Virus record (IMG/VR): IMGVR_UViG_3300018933_000005
Span: 1 to 60,076 of that record
Length of the DNA: 60,076 bases
Origin: a virus
Strand: one strand, 5' to 3'
In this document: piece after piece, positions 14,704 through 22,170 of the stretch
Position numbering within the stretch: the stretch's first letter is position 1
Layout: every line of letters begins with the position of its first letter
Position numbers and translations under genes: made by a program
The notes under the pieces: model-generated
What the model saw: the letters and a program-made list of their open reading frames with translations, nothing else
What the model was told of the DNA's origin: nothing
Database searches by the model: none

Positions 14704-16830
14704 TCACAGGACGCGGGCCAGCACGTCCCGCTTGAAGCCCCGCGGGTTGGCCATCCCGTCCAGCGGGCCGAGCGTCACCGGCTTCCCGACACCGGCCTCG
14801 GCGAACAGTTCCTTCAGGCCGTCCGGCGTCAGGTCGCCGTAGGCGCCCGGGTCGTGCCCGGCGAGCGCGGCGACGAGAGTCTCGGTGCGCATCCGGTCCA
14901 CCCCGGCCTTGTCCATCAGATCGACGGCATCGGCCACCACAGCCGTGGACAGTCGGTCCACCGCCCCGGCTGGCGGCTCGGCACCACACAGCTTCAAGAG
15001 CTGCTCCCACGTGAGGAGCTCCACAGGCGCCTCGCGCTTGAGGTTGCCCTCAGCGTCGAAGACGGGCTCGACGTACTCCGGCAGATCCACCTCGGCCATA
15101 GCGTTCAGGCTGTCCTGGTCGGGCTCGACCAGTCCGGCCTCGCGGCGCTCGGCAGCGAGCTTCTTCAACGTCGCGGACGACACCTCGTGAACGGCGTACT
15201 CGATCGGCTCATCGGCCATGCCGGGCACGCCCTGGATGTAGATGTGGCCGGCGTCCTTGGGGTCGGTGTCGGTAGCCGGGGACAGGCGGTGCGGCAGCCA
15301 GCCCTCATTGACGGCGCCGTCGCCGAACACGGCGCGGGTGTCGCCGACCTTGCAGGGCCCGACGGCCTTGAGGGCGATCATCTGGGCGATGTTCTCCCCC
15401 AGGTAGAGCTTGGTGCCGCCCTGGGAGGCGATCTCAACGTCGATGAGTTCCTTGCGCCCGACGAGCAGCAGGTCGAACGCCAGCTTCTTCGCCAGCTCGG
15501 ATGCCTTCGGGAACTCATCGAAGAAGATCGTGACAGCCGGGTGCTCGGGGCTGGCCTTCCACTTCCTGCCCATGCCGAGCTTCTTGCGCAGCCGGGCGCG
15601 GGCCTTGGACATCACGAGGAAGAACAGCAGGACCGCCTCGATCTGCTCGTGGGTGCGGGCGGTGATCCGCACCGCGTCGTGGAGGTCTTCCAGACCGTCC
15701 CCGTGGGGGTCGAGGTCGATGGTGATGTTGTCGTAGCAGGCCGTGGTGCCTTCGGCGAGGGCCTGGAGGATGCCGGTCTTGCCACCACCGGACGCGGCGA
15801 CGATCAGACCCATCACCCCGGCAAGGGAAACCTCCAGCGGATCGCCGCCGACGGAGGTGCCGATGCGGAACCGGTCGGTGATGGACATGGACTTCGGGGC
15901 CCGGTAGGGCAGGCTGGGCGCGGAGGCGAACGGGTCGCCAGAGACGAGCCGCAGCACCGCGCAGGCACGCCGCTCGACCATGGGCTGCGGCCGGACGCCG
16001 TTCTGCGGCAGGTCGAAGCGGGTCTCCAGATCGCCCGCAACCTTGATGATGGCCTCGGGGGTGCCTTCGGAGACACGGACAACGCACTGCCAGCCCCACG
16101 GGTGCTGCACGACGTCGCTGACATCGGCGACGGGCACGCCTTCGGCGAGGAGGGCCAGCAGCACGCACATGGCGGCCTGCTCGGGGGTCTGGGCGTGGGC
16201 GATGGGGAACGGCTTGGCGCCTTCGGGGAGCTGATCGACGGTCATGACGCCGGAGCGCGGGGCAGCAGAGCCTTCGGGGAGGGGCTGCGGCATGAAGGAC
16301 GGCCCGGCCCCGGCCTGGTTGTGGTCGCGGCCGTGCCAGACGCCGACGGTGTAGTAGGCGGCGGCGAGGAGGAGGTCGATCCACAGGCTGCCGGTGACGG
16401 CGGCGACACCGGTGCCGACAGCGACCGGGGCGCCCCAGGCAGCGGTCAAGCCGGCGTGGATGAGGCGGTGGCGCCGGTACTCCTCGCGGCGGGCGGTGAG
16501 GATCGCCCGCTGCTTCGACTCCTCGTTCACGTCGCCGGCGGCGGCCTTGAGGGCGGTCTTGGCGGAGCGGATCATCTGCGGGTAGTCGTCGCGGTGGGCG
16601 TCGAGCCAGCGGCGGCCGAGGCGGGCGTAGCCGCGGGCGGCGTGCGGGAGGCGGGCGCGGCGGGCGACGGTGGCGGCGCGCTCGGCGAGGACCCGGCTGG
16701 AGTGGATCCAGGAGGGGGCGGTGTCGTGCTTCTCGACGACCGCCCCCACGGCCGGCTCGGGGGCGTCCTTCACGAGGGTCAGGACCGGGCGCTGCTCGCC
16801 GGTCTCCGGGGTGTAGGGGGCGGTGGTCAT
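14704..16830 (-). CDS. FtsK/SpoIIIE-type DNA translocase (TraB-like)
   Basis: 708 residues. An N-terminal region with a hydrophobic membrane segment (~residues 130-170) is followed by a motor domain with Walker A ASGGGKTG (~347) and Walker B TIFFDEF (~433). The C-terminal ~130 residues include a helical DNA-binding-like region (QLLKLCGAEPPAGAVDRLSTAVV...). It resembles the Tra proteins of Streptomyces conjugative plasmids and AICEs, which move double-stranded DNA between mycelial compartments. Next to it are a DUF2637-like membrane protein and an octamer cluster. In this phage it could pump phage DNA during conjugation-like spread, segregation or entry. Confidence 0.85.
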   Translation of the reverse strand: MTTAPYTPETGEQRPVLTLVKDAPEPAVGAVVEKHDTAPSWIHSSRVLAERAATVARRARLPHAARGYARLGRRWLDAHRDDYPQMIRSAKTALKAAAGDVNEESKQRAILTARREEYRRHRLIHAGLTAAWGAPVAVGTGVAAVTGSLWIDLLLAAAYYTVGVWHGRDHNQAGAGPSFMPQPLPEGSAAPRSGVMTVDQLPEGAKPFPIAHAQTPEQAAMCVLLALLAEGVPVADVSDVVQHPWGWQCVVRVSEGTPEAIIKVAGDLETRFDLPQNGVRPQPMVERRACAVLRLVSGDPFASAPSLPYRAPKSMSITDRFRIGTSVGGDPLEVSLAGVMGLIVAASGGGKTGILQALAEGTTACYDNITIDLDPHGDGLEDLHDAVRITARTHEQIEAVLLFFLVMSKARARLRKKLGMGRKWKASPEHPAVTIFFDEFPKASELAKKLAFDLLLVGRKELIDVEIASQGGTKLYLGENIAQMIALKAVGPCKVGDTRAVFGDGAVNEGWLPHRLSPATDTDPKDAGHIYIQGVPGMADEPIEYAVHEVSSATLKKLAAERREAGLVEPDQDSLNAMAEVDLPEYVEPVFDAEGNLKREAPVELLTWEQLLKLCGAEPPAGAVDRLSTAVVADAVDLMDKAGVDRMRTETLVAALAGHDPGAYGDLTPDGLKELFAEAGVGKPVTLGPLDGMANPRGFKRDVLARVL

Positions 16831-16845
16831 GGTGGTGTCTCCGGA

Positions 16846-17967
16846 TCAGTGGTGGTGGCCGTTGACGGCCATGTGCTGGCGGGCGGTGTCGGCGGCGGCG
16901 GCCTTCGCGAGGGGGTGGAAGGGGACGCTGTCGTTCTTGGTGCGGCGGTGCGGCGGGGGCTGCCTGCGGGCCGCCTTCTTGGGGGTCTTCTCGGGCTTGC
17001 TGGAGGAGGGGGGGAGATCGGTAACGACCTGCGGCTTCTTGATCCTCGGAGCGGCCTTCCCGGGAGGCGTCGGCAGCACGAACCCGGACGCCCTCAGACG
17101 CGTCTGGATACGCTCGCGGATCTCGTCCTCGGTGGGCTGCGTACCGGTCTTCGCGGCCTCCAGGGCGATGGCTGACTCGGCGGCCTGGGCGTACAGCTCG
17201 GGCGTCATGCCCGGCATGCGGGTGCCGTACTTGATCTCCCAGGCGGTGGCGAACGCCTCCTCGTAGGAGAGGGTTCCGTAGGGGGCGGCGGACACGAGCC
17301 GGTCGGCGAGCTTCACGGCCGCGCGGTGCTGACGCCGCCGCTTCCGCTCGTGCTTGGCACGCTTCTTCTCCTCGGCGCGCTTGCGGGGGTCGCCGGTCGC
17401 GGCGGACAAGGTCATGACCCACTGCCGCACCTCGAAGAAGAGGGGCCCGAGCATGCTGACGGCTGCGAGGCCCCAGCCGACGAGCGCGCTCTCCTCGGCG
17501 CCGTGGATGTAGTTGATGCGGGCTTCGAACGCTGCGGCGGCGACGCAGAAGGCCCGCAGCAGCCACCGCACCCAGGCGGGGAGCTTCTTCTCATCCGCGT
17601 AGGCAACGCCGGCGGCCATCACCCAGGCGGCACCCGTCAGGGCGAACGGCACCGGCAGCAGCATCAGCGACTTGTCGACGAAGTAGGCGATCTGCGCGGG
17701 CAGGGCCGCGGCGGCGGACGCGGCGACCAGGGCGAGGGTGCCCTTGCGGTAGACGTTGGCGGGGGTGAGGGCCTTCTCCCGGCGGGCGGCACGGGCGGCC
17801 TTGCGCTGGGCCCGCTCACGACGCTGCTGCGCCTTCTCGGCCCGCTTCTCTTCACGGGCGGCACGCCGCTCCTCGCGGGCCAGTTCGGCGCGGTGCCTCT
17901 CGTCCAGGCGGCGCTGCTCGGCCTCGGCGACCTTGTCGGCACGCCGCTCCTCGTACCAGTTGCTCAT
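16846..17967 (-). CDS. DUF2637-like membrane protein, partner of the translocase
   Basis: 373 residues. Residues 1-70 are an extremely charged Arg/Glu/Ala-rich helix. Four hydrophobic segments follow at about 77-100, 102-125, 132-150 and 156-175 (AAALPAQIAYFVDK, MLLPVPFALTGAAWVMAAGVAYA, AFCVAAAAFEARINYIHG, WGLAAVSMLGPLFFEVRQ), the DUF2637 pattern. The C-terminal half is soluble, basic and Pro-rich. In Streptomyces plasmids such proteins are encoded next to traB and thought to help spreading. It lies 15 bases upstream of the translocase gene, so the two form one operon. Confidence 0.8.
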   Translation of the reverse strand: MSNWYEERRADKVAEAEQRRLDERHRAELAREERRAAREEKRAEKAQQRRERAQRKAARAARREKALTPANVYRKGTLALVAASAAAALPAQIAYFVDKSLMLLPVPFALTGAAWVMAAGVAYADEKKLPAWVRWLLRAFCVAAAAFEARINYIHGAEESALVGWGLAAVSMLGPLFFEVRQWVMTLSAATGDPRKRAEEKKRAKHERKRRRQHRAAVKLADRLVSAAPYGTLSYEEAFATAWEIKYGTRMPGMTPELYAQAAESAIALEAAKTGTQPTEDEIRERIQTRLRASGFVLPTPPGKAAPRIKKPQVVTDLPPSSSKPEKTPKKAARRQPPPHRRTKNDSVPFHPLAKAAAADTARQHMAVNGHHH

Positions 17968-17982
17968 CGGTTCTCAGTCCCT

Positions 17983-18207
17983 TCAGGCGCGGGGGATCAG
18001 GTCAAGGCGGATAAGGCCGGGGGAGTCTCCGTGCTGGTCGGCAGCGAGTTGGCTGACCATGTAGGCGCAGATGTCGTCGTGCGTGGTGGGCCTGTCGAGG
18101 GCGATCTCGAACCGGCGGGTCGGGTGCACCTCGTTGGCGTTACCGAGAGTGATGTCGCAGATGTAGGTGCCGGGCTCGTAGATTCGGTCGGTAGAGGCGG
18201 TGCTCAT
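17983..18207 (-). CDS. Small unknown protein, paralogue-like pair member 1
   Basis: 74 residues (STDRIYEPGTYICDITLGNANEVHPTRRFEIALDRPTTHDD...). The EPG-x-Y-x-x-D-[IL]-T opening is shared with the next upstream gene (18243..18512, EPGRYDYDLTV), and both end with a strand closing in a short Pro-Ala tail. It is probably a small beta-barrel or sandwich. No family recognised. Fifteen bases upstream of the DUF2637-like gene. Confidence 0.7.
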   Translation of the reverse strand: MSTASTDRIYEPGTYICDITLGNANEVHPTRRFEIALDRPTTHDDICAYMVSQLAADQHGDSPGLIRLDLIPRA

Positions 18208-18242
18208 CGGGGGTCAGTCCTTCCGGGAGGTCAGGTCGCGGA

Positions 18243-18512
18243 TCAGGCGGGGGTGAGGGTGAAGCTGGTGATCGCTACGGTCTGACCAGCCAGGTCGGGG
18301 CAGTTCTTGCGCACGAGAGCGTCGCGGAGGACGGCGTGTTCGACCCGCTCCTTCAGGTCGAACTGACCCCAGACGCGGCGCGTGCGCGTCGTCTCATAGC
18401 CAGCCGTGGCCCGGAGCCGGGGCGGGGTGTGGTCGGGGATGTAGACGCTCGGGAAGCTGACGGTGAGGTCGTAGTCGTAGCGGCCGGGCTCGACGGTCTC
18501 GGTGCTGGGCAT
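18243..18512 (-). CDS. Small unknown protein, paralogue-like pair member 2
   Basis: 89 residues (MPSTETVEPGRYDYDLTVSFPSVYIPDHTPPRLRATAGYET...). Opening resembles the downstream gene at 17983..18207. The centre has RRVWGQFDLKERVEHAVLRDALV. No family recognised. It is preceded by a GAGAGGACA ribosome site of the type repeated through this region. Confidence 0.7.
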   Translation of the reverse strand: MPSTETVEPGRYDYDLTVSFPSVYIPDHTPPRLRATAGYETTRTRRVWGQFDLKERVEHAVLRDALVRKNCPDLAGQTVAITSFTLTPA

Positions 18513-18534
18513 GGCGTTCGATGTCCTCTCGGGG

Positions 18535-18753
18535 TCAGGTGGTGGTGTGGTGGCGGTCGCGGGGCGGGGTGCTGGTGCGGGTGATGCGCTGCTCGTCGAG
18601 CCAGCCGTCAGCAGCGACGGCGACGACGACGAGTCCGGCGATGGCCAGGCGGATGCCGAGGTCGGGCATCAGGCCGACGAACCAGGCCAGGCCGGCGACC
18701 AGCAGCGCCAGGCGGGCCCGCGTCAGGCCGATGAGGAGTCCGATGGAGGTCAC
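18535..18753 (-). CDS. Small membrane protein
   Basis: 72 residues from a GTG at 18753 that overlaps the stop of the upstream gene. Two or three hydrophobic helices (IGLLIGLTRARLALLVAGLAWFVGLM; IRLAIAGLVVVAVAADGWL) and a basic His/Thr-rich tail. It resembles the small SpdA/SpdD-type spread proteins of Streptomyces plasmids in size and shape only. Confidence 0.7.
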   Translation of the reverse strand: MTSIGLLIGLTRARLALLVAGLAWFVGLMPDLGIRLAIAGLVVVAVAADGWLDEQRITRTSTPPRDRHHTTT

Positions 18754-18938
18754 GACGGCTCCTCGATGCAGTAGCCGAGGATCCGCATGGCGGTGTGCTG
18801 GCTGTAGTCGCCGGACCGGGCGCACAGGTCGTCGGCGGGCTTCTGGTTGCCGGCGTTGAGCTGCTCGGCGGCCGAGCGGATCTCGGCCTCGGTCGGGATG
18901 TAGCCCTGCAGCTTGGGCTTGCGGCTGAACAGGCCCAT
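18750..18938 (-). CDS. Small unknown protein
   Basis: 62 residues from an ATG at 18938 preceded by GGGGGC (MGLFSRKPKLQGYIPTEAEI...). It contains two Cys (DDLCARSG, GYCIEE). The start and the coupling to the membrane protein gene (GTGA overlap) suggest a real gene, perhaps part of the transfer operon. No family recognised. Confidence 0.6.
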   Translation of the reverse strand: MGLFSRKPKLQGYIPTEAEIRSAAEQLNAGNQKPADDLCARSGDYSQHTAMRILGYCIEEPS

Positions 18939-18961
18939 GAGGGCCCCCTTTCGGGTCGATG

Positions 18962-19025
18962 CGGGTGGGGTGGTGCTGGCGGTTCTCCGCGGGGCCCGGA
19001 TCGGGCCGGGCCCCACAGGCAGCCG
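18962..19025. repeat. Intergenic module with shared stop-proximal word, copy 1
   Basis: GC-rich spacer with a hairpin (CGGGGCCCGG... CCGGGCCCC) ending in CAGGCAGCCG just before a stop codon. The same ending recurs at about 19760, 20468 and 21030. Probably a terminator module. Confidence 0.5.
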
Positions 19026-19148
19026 TCAGGCGCCTCGGCAGCGCTTGCCGGCACAGATCCACTTCTTGAAGCCGAGGAGCGTCCGCTCCTTCTTCAGCGG
19101 CCCCTCCGAGCCGCAGATCCAGCAGCGCTTCTCGTCCTTCTTGGCCAT
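19026..19148 (-). CDS. Tiny zinc-ribbon protein
   Basis: 40 residues from an ATG at 19148 with an AGAGGAG ribosome site. Sequence begins MAKKDEKRCWICGSEGPLKK and ends WICAGKRCRGA; the two pairs CWIC and ...CAGKRC can hold one zinc. Small zinc ribbons of this size occur throughout this genome (see also 21051..21152). Confidence 0.7.
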   Translation of the reverse strand: MAKKDEKRCWICGSEGPLKKERTLLGFKKWICAGKRCRGA

Positions 19149-19172
19149 CTCGGGCTCCTCTCTGGTGGGTGG

Positions 19173-19415
19173 TCAGCGGTGGCGGAGGCGGTGGACGCGC
19201 TCGTAGTTGCCGTCGGCGGCGGCGACCCGGCGGCCGTACTCGGTGATCTCCTCGTCGCGGCGGGCGCCGCCGGAGCGGGTCAGGGCGGCGAGGGTGCCGG
19301 TCCGGAACACCTCGGCGGCGTCGCGGTCGCCGTTCTCGATGGCCTCACGGATGTTGCGGGTGATGGTGCGGTGACCCTTGGCCTCGGCCGCCAGGTCACG
19401 GATGCGGTCCAGCAC
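19173..19415 (-). CDS. Small unknown protein
   Basis: 80 residues, almost entirely helical and charged (MLDRIRDLAAEAKGHRTITRNIREAIENGDRDAAEVFRTG...). No family recognised. Its start is preceded by GAGAGGAG, and short spacing places it in the operon of small genes from 22.2 to 18.5 kb. Confidence 0.65.
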   Translation of the reverse strand: MLDRIRDLAAEAKGHRTITRNIREAIENGDRDAAEVFRTGTLAALTRSGGARRDEEITEYGRRVAAADGNYERVHRLRHR

Positions 19416-19431
19416 GGCGGTCTCCTCTCGG

Positions 19432-19674
19432 TCAGCGGGTCAGGAAGGCGTAGGGATTGCGGCCACTGGCGCGCTTCAGGAAGTCCTTGAGGGGGTTCAG
19501 GACGTAGCCCATGCCGTCGGAGCGCAGCTCATCGACAGCGGCACGCATCTCGGCCTCGCTGTACTGGCCGGCGTTCAGCAGCCGCTCGTAGGCCATGTCC
19601 CGGGGGTATCCCGCCTGCTCGTCGTGGACGGCGAGCAGACCCTGAATCAGCTTGTTGACGCGGGCGTTAGGCAT
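19432..19674 (-). CDS. Small unknown protein
   Basis: 80 residues from an ATG at 19674 (MPNARVNKLIQGLLAVHDEQAGYPRDMAYERLLNAG...). Upstream open frame is intergenic shadow; GAGAGGACA lies just before this ATG. It looks like a compact helical protein, perhaps winged-helix-like (YERLLNAGQYSEAEMRAAVDELRSDG). No family recognised. Confidence 0.65.
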   Translation of the reverse strand: MPNARVNKLIQGLLAVHDEQAGYPRDMAYERLLNAGQYSEAEMRAAVDELRSDGMGYVLNPLKDFLKRASGRNPYAFLTR

Positions 19675-19691
19675 GTGAGGTGTCCTCTCAT

Positions 19692-19771
19692 CTCGGTGGT
19701 GGTCCGGGCGGGCTGCCCGGCTCCCTGCGACCCCGCCCGGACGGCACACGGCCGGGCGAGGGAGGCAGCCG
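19692..19771. repeat. Intergenic module, copy 2
   Basis: Spacer with GGTGGTCCGGGCGGGCTGCC at one end and GGAGGCAGCCGTCAG at the other, and an internal hairpin (GCCCGGC... GCCGGGC). Its order of words matches copies at 20411 and 20974. Confidence 0.55.
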
Positions 19772-20200
19772 TCAGCGGCGGACGAGCTCGCGGGCGGTGT
19801 CGCGGTCGCCGACGAGGCGGGCGACCTGGTCCTCCAGCGCTTTGAGTGCCTTGTCGTGCCGGCGGCGGCGCTTCCGGTCCGGCTCGTCGGCGTCGATGTC
19901 TCCGGCCAGGTAGTCGGCGAGGGTCTGGTGCTTCGGCTTCTCCGTCAGCGGCCCGTGTCGCAGCCACGCCCCCGCGGCGCTGACGGCACCGCACATCGGG
20001 TCGCCGGTGGCCCGGCTCCGCCGGGTGAACACCCACGGCACCGCGAGCTTCCGGTCGCCGGTGGGGAGCCGGAACGTCTCCACCGAGTAGTAGATGCGGC
20101 CCAATTGCACGGAGCGGGAGAACTTCGCGGCCTCCCGCTGGGCCCCGTGACGGGCACGGGCAGTGGTCAGCACGTCGTCGACGCGGTCGATGAACCCCAT
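19772..20200 (-). CDS. Unknown protein
   Basis: 142 residues. The N-terminal half may form a small mixed fold (FSRSVQLGRIYYSVETFRLPTGDRKLAVPWVFTRR); the C-terminal third is a basic coiled helix (RKRRRRHDKALKALEDQVARLVGDRD). Its ATG overlaps the stop of the next upstream gene (ATGA at 20200). No family recognised. Confidence 0.65.
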   Translation of the reverse strand: MGFIDRVDDVLTTARARHGAQREAAKFSRSVQLGRIYYSVETFRLPTGDRKLAVPWVFTRRSRATGDPMCGAVSAAGAWLRHGPLTEKPKHQTLADYLAGDIDADEPDRKRRRRHDKALKALEDQVARLVGDRDTARELVRR

Positions 20201-20385
20201 CAGTCGCGCTCCTCACCGTTGAGGAGGGCGGCGGCGAACCGGTCGCGGTCCTGCTGGGTGCCGTACACCAGGGCGGTGGCGATCTCCTCGGCCGCCGTCT
20301 CGTGGTCGCCCTGGCGGGTCGCGGTGTCGGCCCGCTCGAAAGCGGCCTGGACACCCGGCGAGTAGCCGGAGTAGTCGCGGTCCAT
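20200..20385 (-). CDS. Small unknown protein
   Basis: 61 residues from an ATG at 20385 (MDRDYSGYSPGVQAAFERADTATRQGD...). It is helical, and YSPGVQAAFERADTATRQGDHETAAEEI looks like a short TPR-like hairpin. It carries a GAGAGGACATC ribosome site and is coupled to the next gene. Confidence 0.65.
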   Translation of the reverse strand: MDRDYSGYSPGVQAAFERADTATRQGDHETAAEEIATALVYGTQQDRDRFAAALLNGEERD

Positions 20386-20410
20386 GTGATGTCCTCTCAG
20401 TGGTCGTCTC

Positions 20411-20479
20411 GGTGGGCGGTCCGGGGCTGTCCCGGCTCCCCGCCCCCGCCCGGTCACGACGGGCAGGGACAGGCAGCCG
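20411..20479. repeat. Intergenic module, copy 3
   Basis: Shares CCGGGGCTGTCCCGGCTCCC and the ending CAGGCAGCCGTCAGG with the copy at 20974..21050. Located between two co-directional genes, right after a stop codon, so it may be a terminator or attenuator. Confidence 0.6.
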
Positions 20480-20950
20480 TCAGGCCGCGGGCCCGTACTC
20501 GCGGGCGAACGCAGCGGCCTCGGCCAGCAGGCCGCGGACCTCCTCGAACGTCCGGCCGCGCCTCTCCGACCACGAGCCCGGGTCGGCGTGGGTCGCGCCG
20601 GTCCGCATCCGCAGCACGCTCTCCATGCACCGCTTGGCCGCGAGCCGTGAGTCGTCGTCGCCGTCCTCAGCGGGCACCAGGAGCATCGCCTCGTCCACGG
20701 TCAGCGGGCCGCGCACGGGCCCGTACAGGAAGCGGACCAGGCTCTTGATCACGTCGCGCAGCCCGGCCGACTCGTCGAGCTCGGGCTCGGCGCTGGTCCG
20801 GGTCCAGCCGCGCTTGTCCAGCAGCGCCAGGACGGACTCCAGGTGGTGGGCGGCGTCGGCGCCGGTCACGATCTCGCCGGACAGGCCGCGCCAGTGCATC
20901 TCGGCGGCGACATCCTCGGCCGTCGGCCGGGTCAGGGTCTCGATGGTCAT
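20480..20950 (-). CDS. Unknown protein
   Basis: 156 residues from an ATG at 20950 preceded by GAGAGGACACC. Helix-rich: TAEDVAAEMHWRGLSGEIVTGADAAHHLESVLALLDKRGW... GLRDVIKSLVRFLYGP... DEAMLLVPAEDGDDDSRLAAKRCMESVLRM. The last part recalls DUF6197-like proteins in helix layout, but the Cys/Gly motif is absent. No firm family. Confidence 0.65.
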   Translation of the reverse strand: MTIETLTRPTAEDVAAEMHWRGLSGEIVTGADAAHHLESVLALLDKRGWTRTSAEPELDESAGLRDVIKSLVRFLYGPVRGPLTVDEAMLLVPAEDGDDDSRLAAKRCMESVLRMRTGATHADPGSWSERRGRTFEEVRGLLAEAAAFAREYGPAA

Positions 20951-20973
20951 CAGGTGTCCTCTCGAATCGGGTG

Positions 20974-21050
20974 GTGGTCCGGGGCTGTCCCGGCTCCCCA
21001 CGGCCCCGGGGGCAGGCCCGGGACCGCAGGCAGCCGTCAGGCGGCGGGGG
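20974..21050. repeat. Intergenic module, copy 4
   Basis: Contains the same 20-base word CCGGGGCTGTCCCGGCTCCC as copy 3, an internal GC hairpin (GGCCCCGGGGGC... GCCCGGG) and the CAGGCAGCCGTCAGG ending. Confidence 0.6.
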
Positions 21051-21152
21051 TCAGTGCTTGACCGGGCAGCGGGTGCGGGAGTCGTCGACCCAGGTGCCGC
21101 AGATCCAGCAGAACCAGCGGCAGGCGACGAGCCGCCCCAGCCGGGCGCTCAC
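21051..21152 (-). CDS. Tiny zinc-ribbon protein
   Basis: 33 residues from a GTG at 21152 overlapping the upstream stop (GTGA). Sequence ends RWFCWICGTWVDDSRTRCPVKH, with CWIC and a later Cys/His pair that could bind zinc. Similar in size and motif to the 40-residue protein at 19026..19148. Short length limits certainty. Confidence 0.55.
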   Translation of the reverse strand: MSARLGRLVACRWFCWICGTWVDDSRTRCPVKH

Positions 21153-21334
21153 CGCGGCACCCCCTCGGGCTGGGCGGTGTTCGCGGCGGCGGTGCCATAG
21201 GCGTCCCGGGCGGCGTCCTGCCACAGCGGCAGGCTGTACGGCTCCGGGCCGGCGGCCAGCTCCACGATCCGGGCGACGAGGTTGTCGCCCCGGGCCTGCT
21301 CCTCGCAGGCCAGCGCCTCACACGGCCCGCTCAC
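21149..21334 (-). CDS. Small unknown protein
   Basis: 61 residues from a GTG at 21334 that overlaps the stop of the upstream gene. Begins VSGPCEALACEEQARGDNLVARIVELAAG. No family recognised. Overlaps on both sides show it belongs to a tightly packed operon. Confidence 0.6.
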   Translation of the reverse strand: MSGPCEALACEEQARGDNLVARIVELAAGPEPYSLPLWQDAARDAYGTAAANTAQPEGVPR

Positions 21335-21612
21335 GCCGCGACCCGCTCGGTGCCGTCGGTGCACAGTTCGACCGCGAGGTCCTCGCCCGGGTAGGCGGCG
21401 TCGTACCGGGTGGCCTCCGCGATCGCCGCCGTCAGGCCGTCCTCGTCGCCGACCGCGAACGCCGCGTAGTAGCGGGTCACGATCCGGGCCCGCTCCTCGT
21501 CCTGCGCGTAGGCCATGTCGATCTCGGCCTGGGTCACGGAGGTCAGCGCCCGCCGGCGGGACGCCAGGTCGGAGACGGTGACGAGATCGGCGTCAAACAG
21601 ATCGATGGACAT
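21331..21612 (-). CDS. Small unknown protein
   Basis: 93 residues from an ATG at 21612 (MSIDLFDADLVTVSDLASRRRALTS...). The ribosome site is GAAAGGAACCC. Mostly helical with VTRYYAAFAVGDEDGLTAAIAEATRYD. No family recognised. Confidence 0.65.
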   Translation of the reverse strand: MSIDLFDADLVTVSDLASRRRALTSVTQAEIDMAYAQDEERARIVTRYYAAFAVGDEDGLTAAIAEATRYDAAYPGEDLAVELCTDGTERVAA

Positions 21613-21729
21613 GTGGGTTCCTTTCGGGATCAATGGGGCGGTGGAGGGGTGCGAGGGGCCGCGCCCGCGAGGCCGCAGGGGAGGACAAACCCCGCGGACG
21701 CGGCAGTCAGGGGAAGATCAGGGAGGGGG

Positions 21730-22170
21730 TCAGGCCCGCGGCGAGGGCAGGCCGACCAGCATCCGGGCCATGGCGCGGATGCTGGCCGCGTGCGCGACGA
21801 GCTGGTCGGCGAACGCCAGGGCGGCACCGGACGCCAGCTCAGCGGAAGCGCCGTCGCCGGGGGCGTCGAGCATCAGGAACGGCCGGCCGCCGTGCCACTG
21901 GGCGATCTCCGCCGCCAGCACCTCGCAGAACCCGGTGGACGACTCGGGCGCGGTTAGGGTCTCCATCCGCCCCCGGTGCAGCACGTCCGACAGGAAGGCG
22001 TAGCGCTGGGTGTGCGGCTCCATGCACCAGACGGGGCACGGGATCTCGACCTCGACGCCGGCTACGGACACACGGACCGGGCGGGCAACGAGGGAGAAAG
22101 CGATCGGGGCGTCGGAGTCGACGCTGAACGCGGGGCGCTCGGGCGCACCGCTAGACTGCGGCTTAGCCAT
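21730..22170 (-). CDS. DUF6907-like protein
   Basis: 146 residues. The IPCPVWCMEPHTQRYAFLSDVLHRG motif (CPxWC and spaced His residues) followed by a C-terminal helix (ALAFADQLVAHAASIRAMARML) matches DUF6907-type proteins of Streptomyces. It may bind metal through Cys/His residues. It is the first gene of the minus-strand run that ends at the tra genes, and its promoter probably lies in 22171..22386. Confidence 0.75.
   Translation of the reverse strand: MAKPQSSGAPERPAFSVDSDAPIAFSLVARPVRVSVAGVEVEIPCPVWCMEPHTQRYAFLSDVLHRGRMETLTAPESSTGFCEVLAAEIAQWHGGRPFLMLDAPGDGASAELASGAALAFADQLVAHAASIRAMARMLVGLPSPRA

Noticed and set aside
14854-17175. 773-residue plus-strand open frame opposite the translocase gene
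   Set aside because: Antisense shadow of the TraB-like gene with repetitive Gly/Glu/Asp composition; no motifs.
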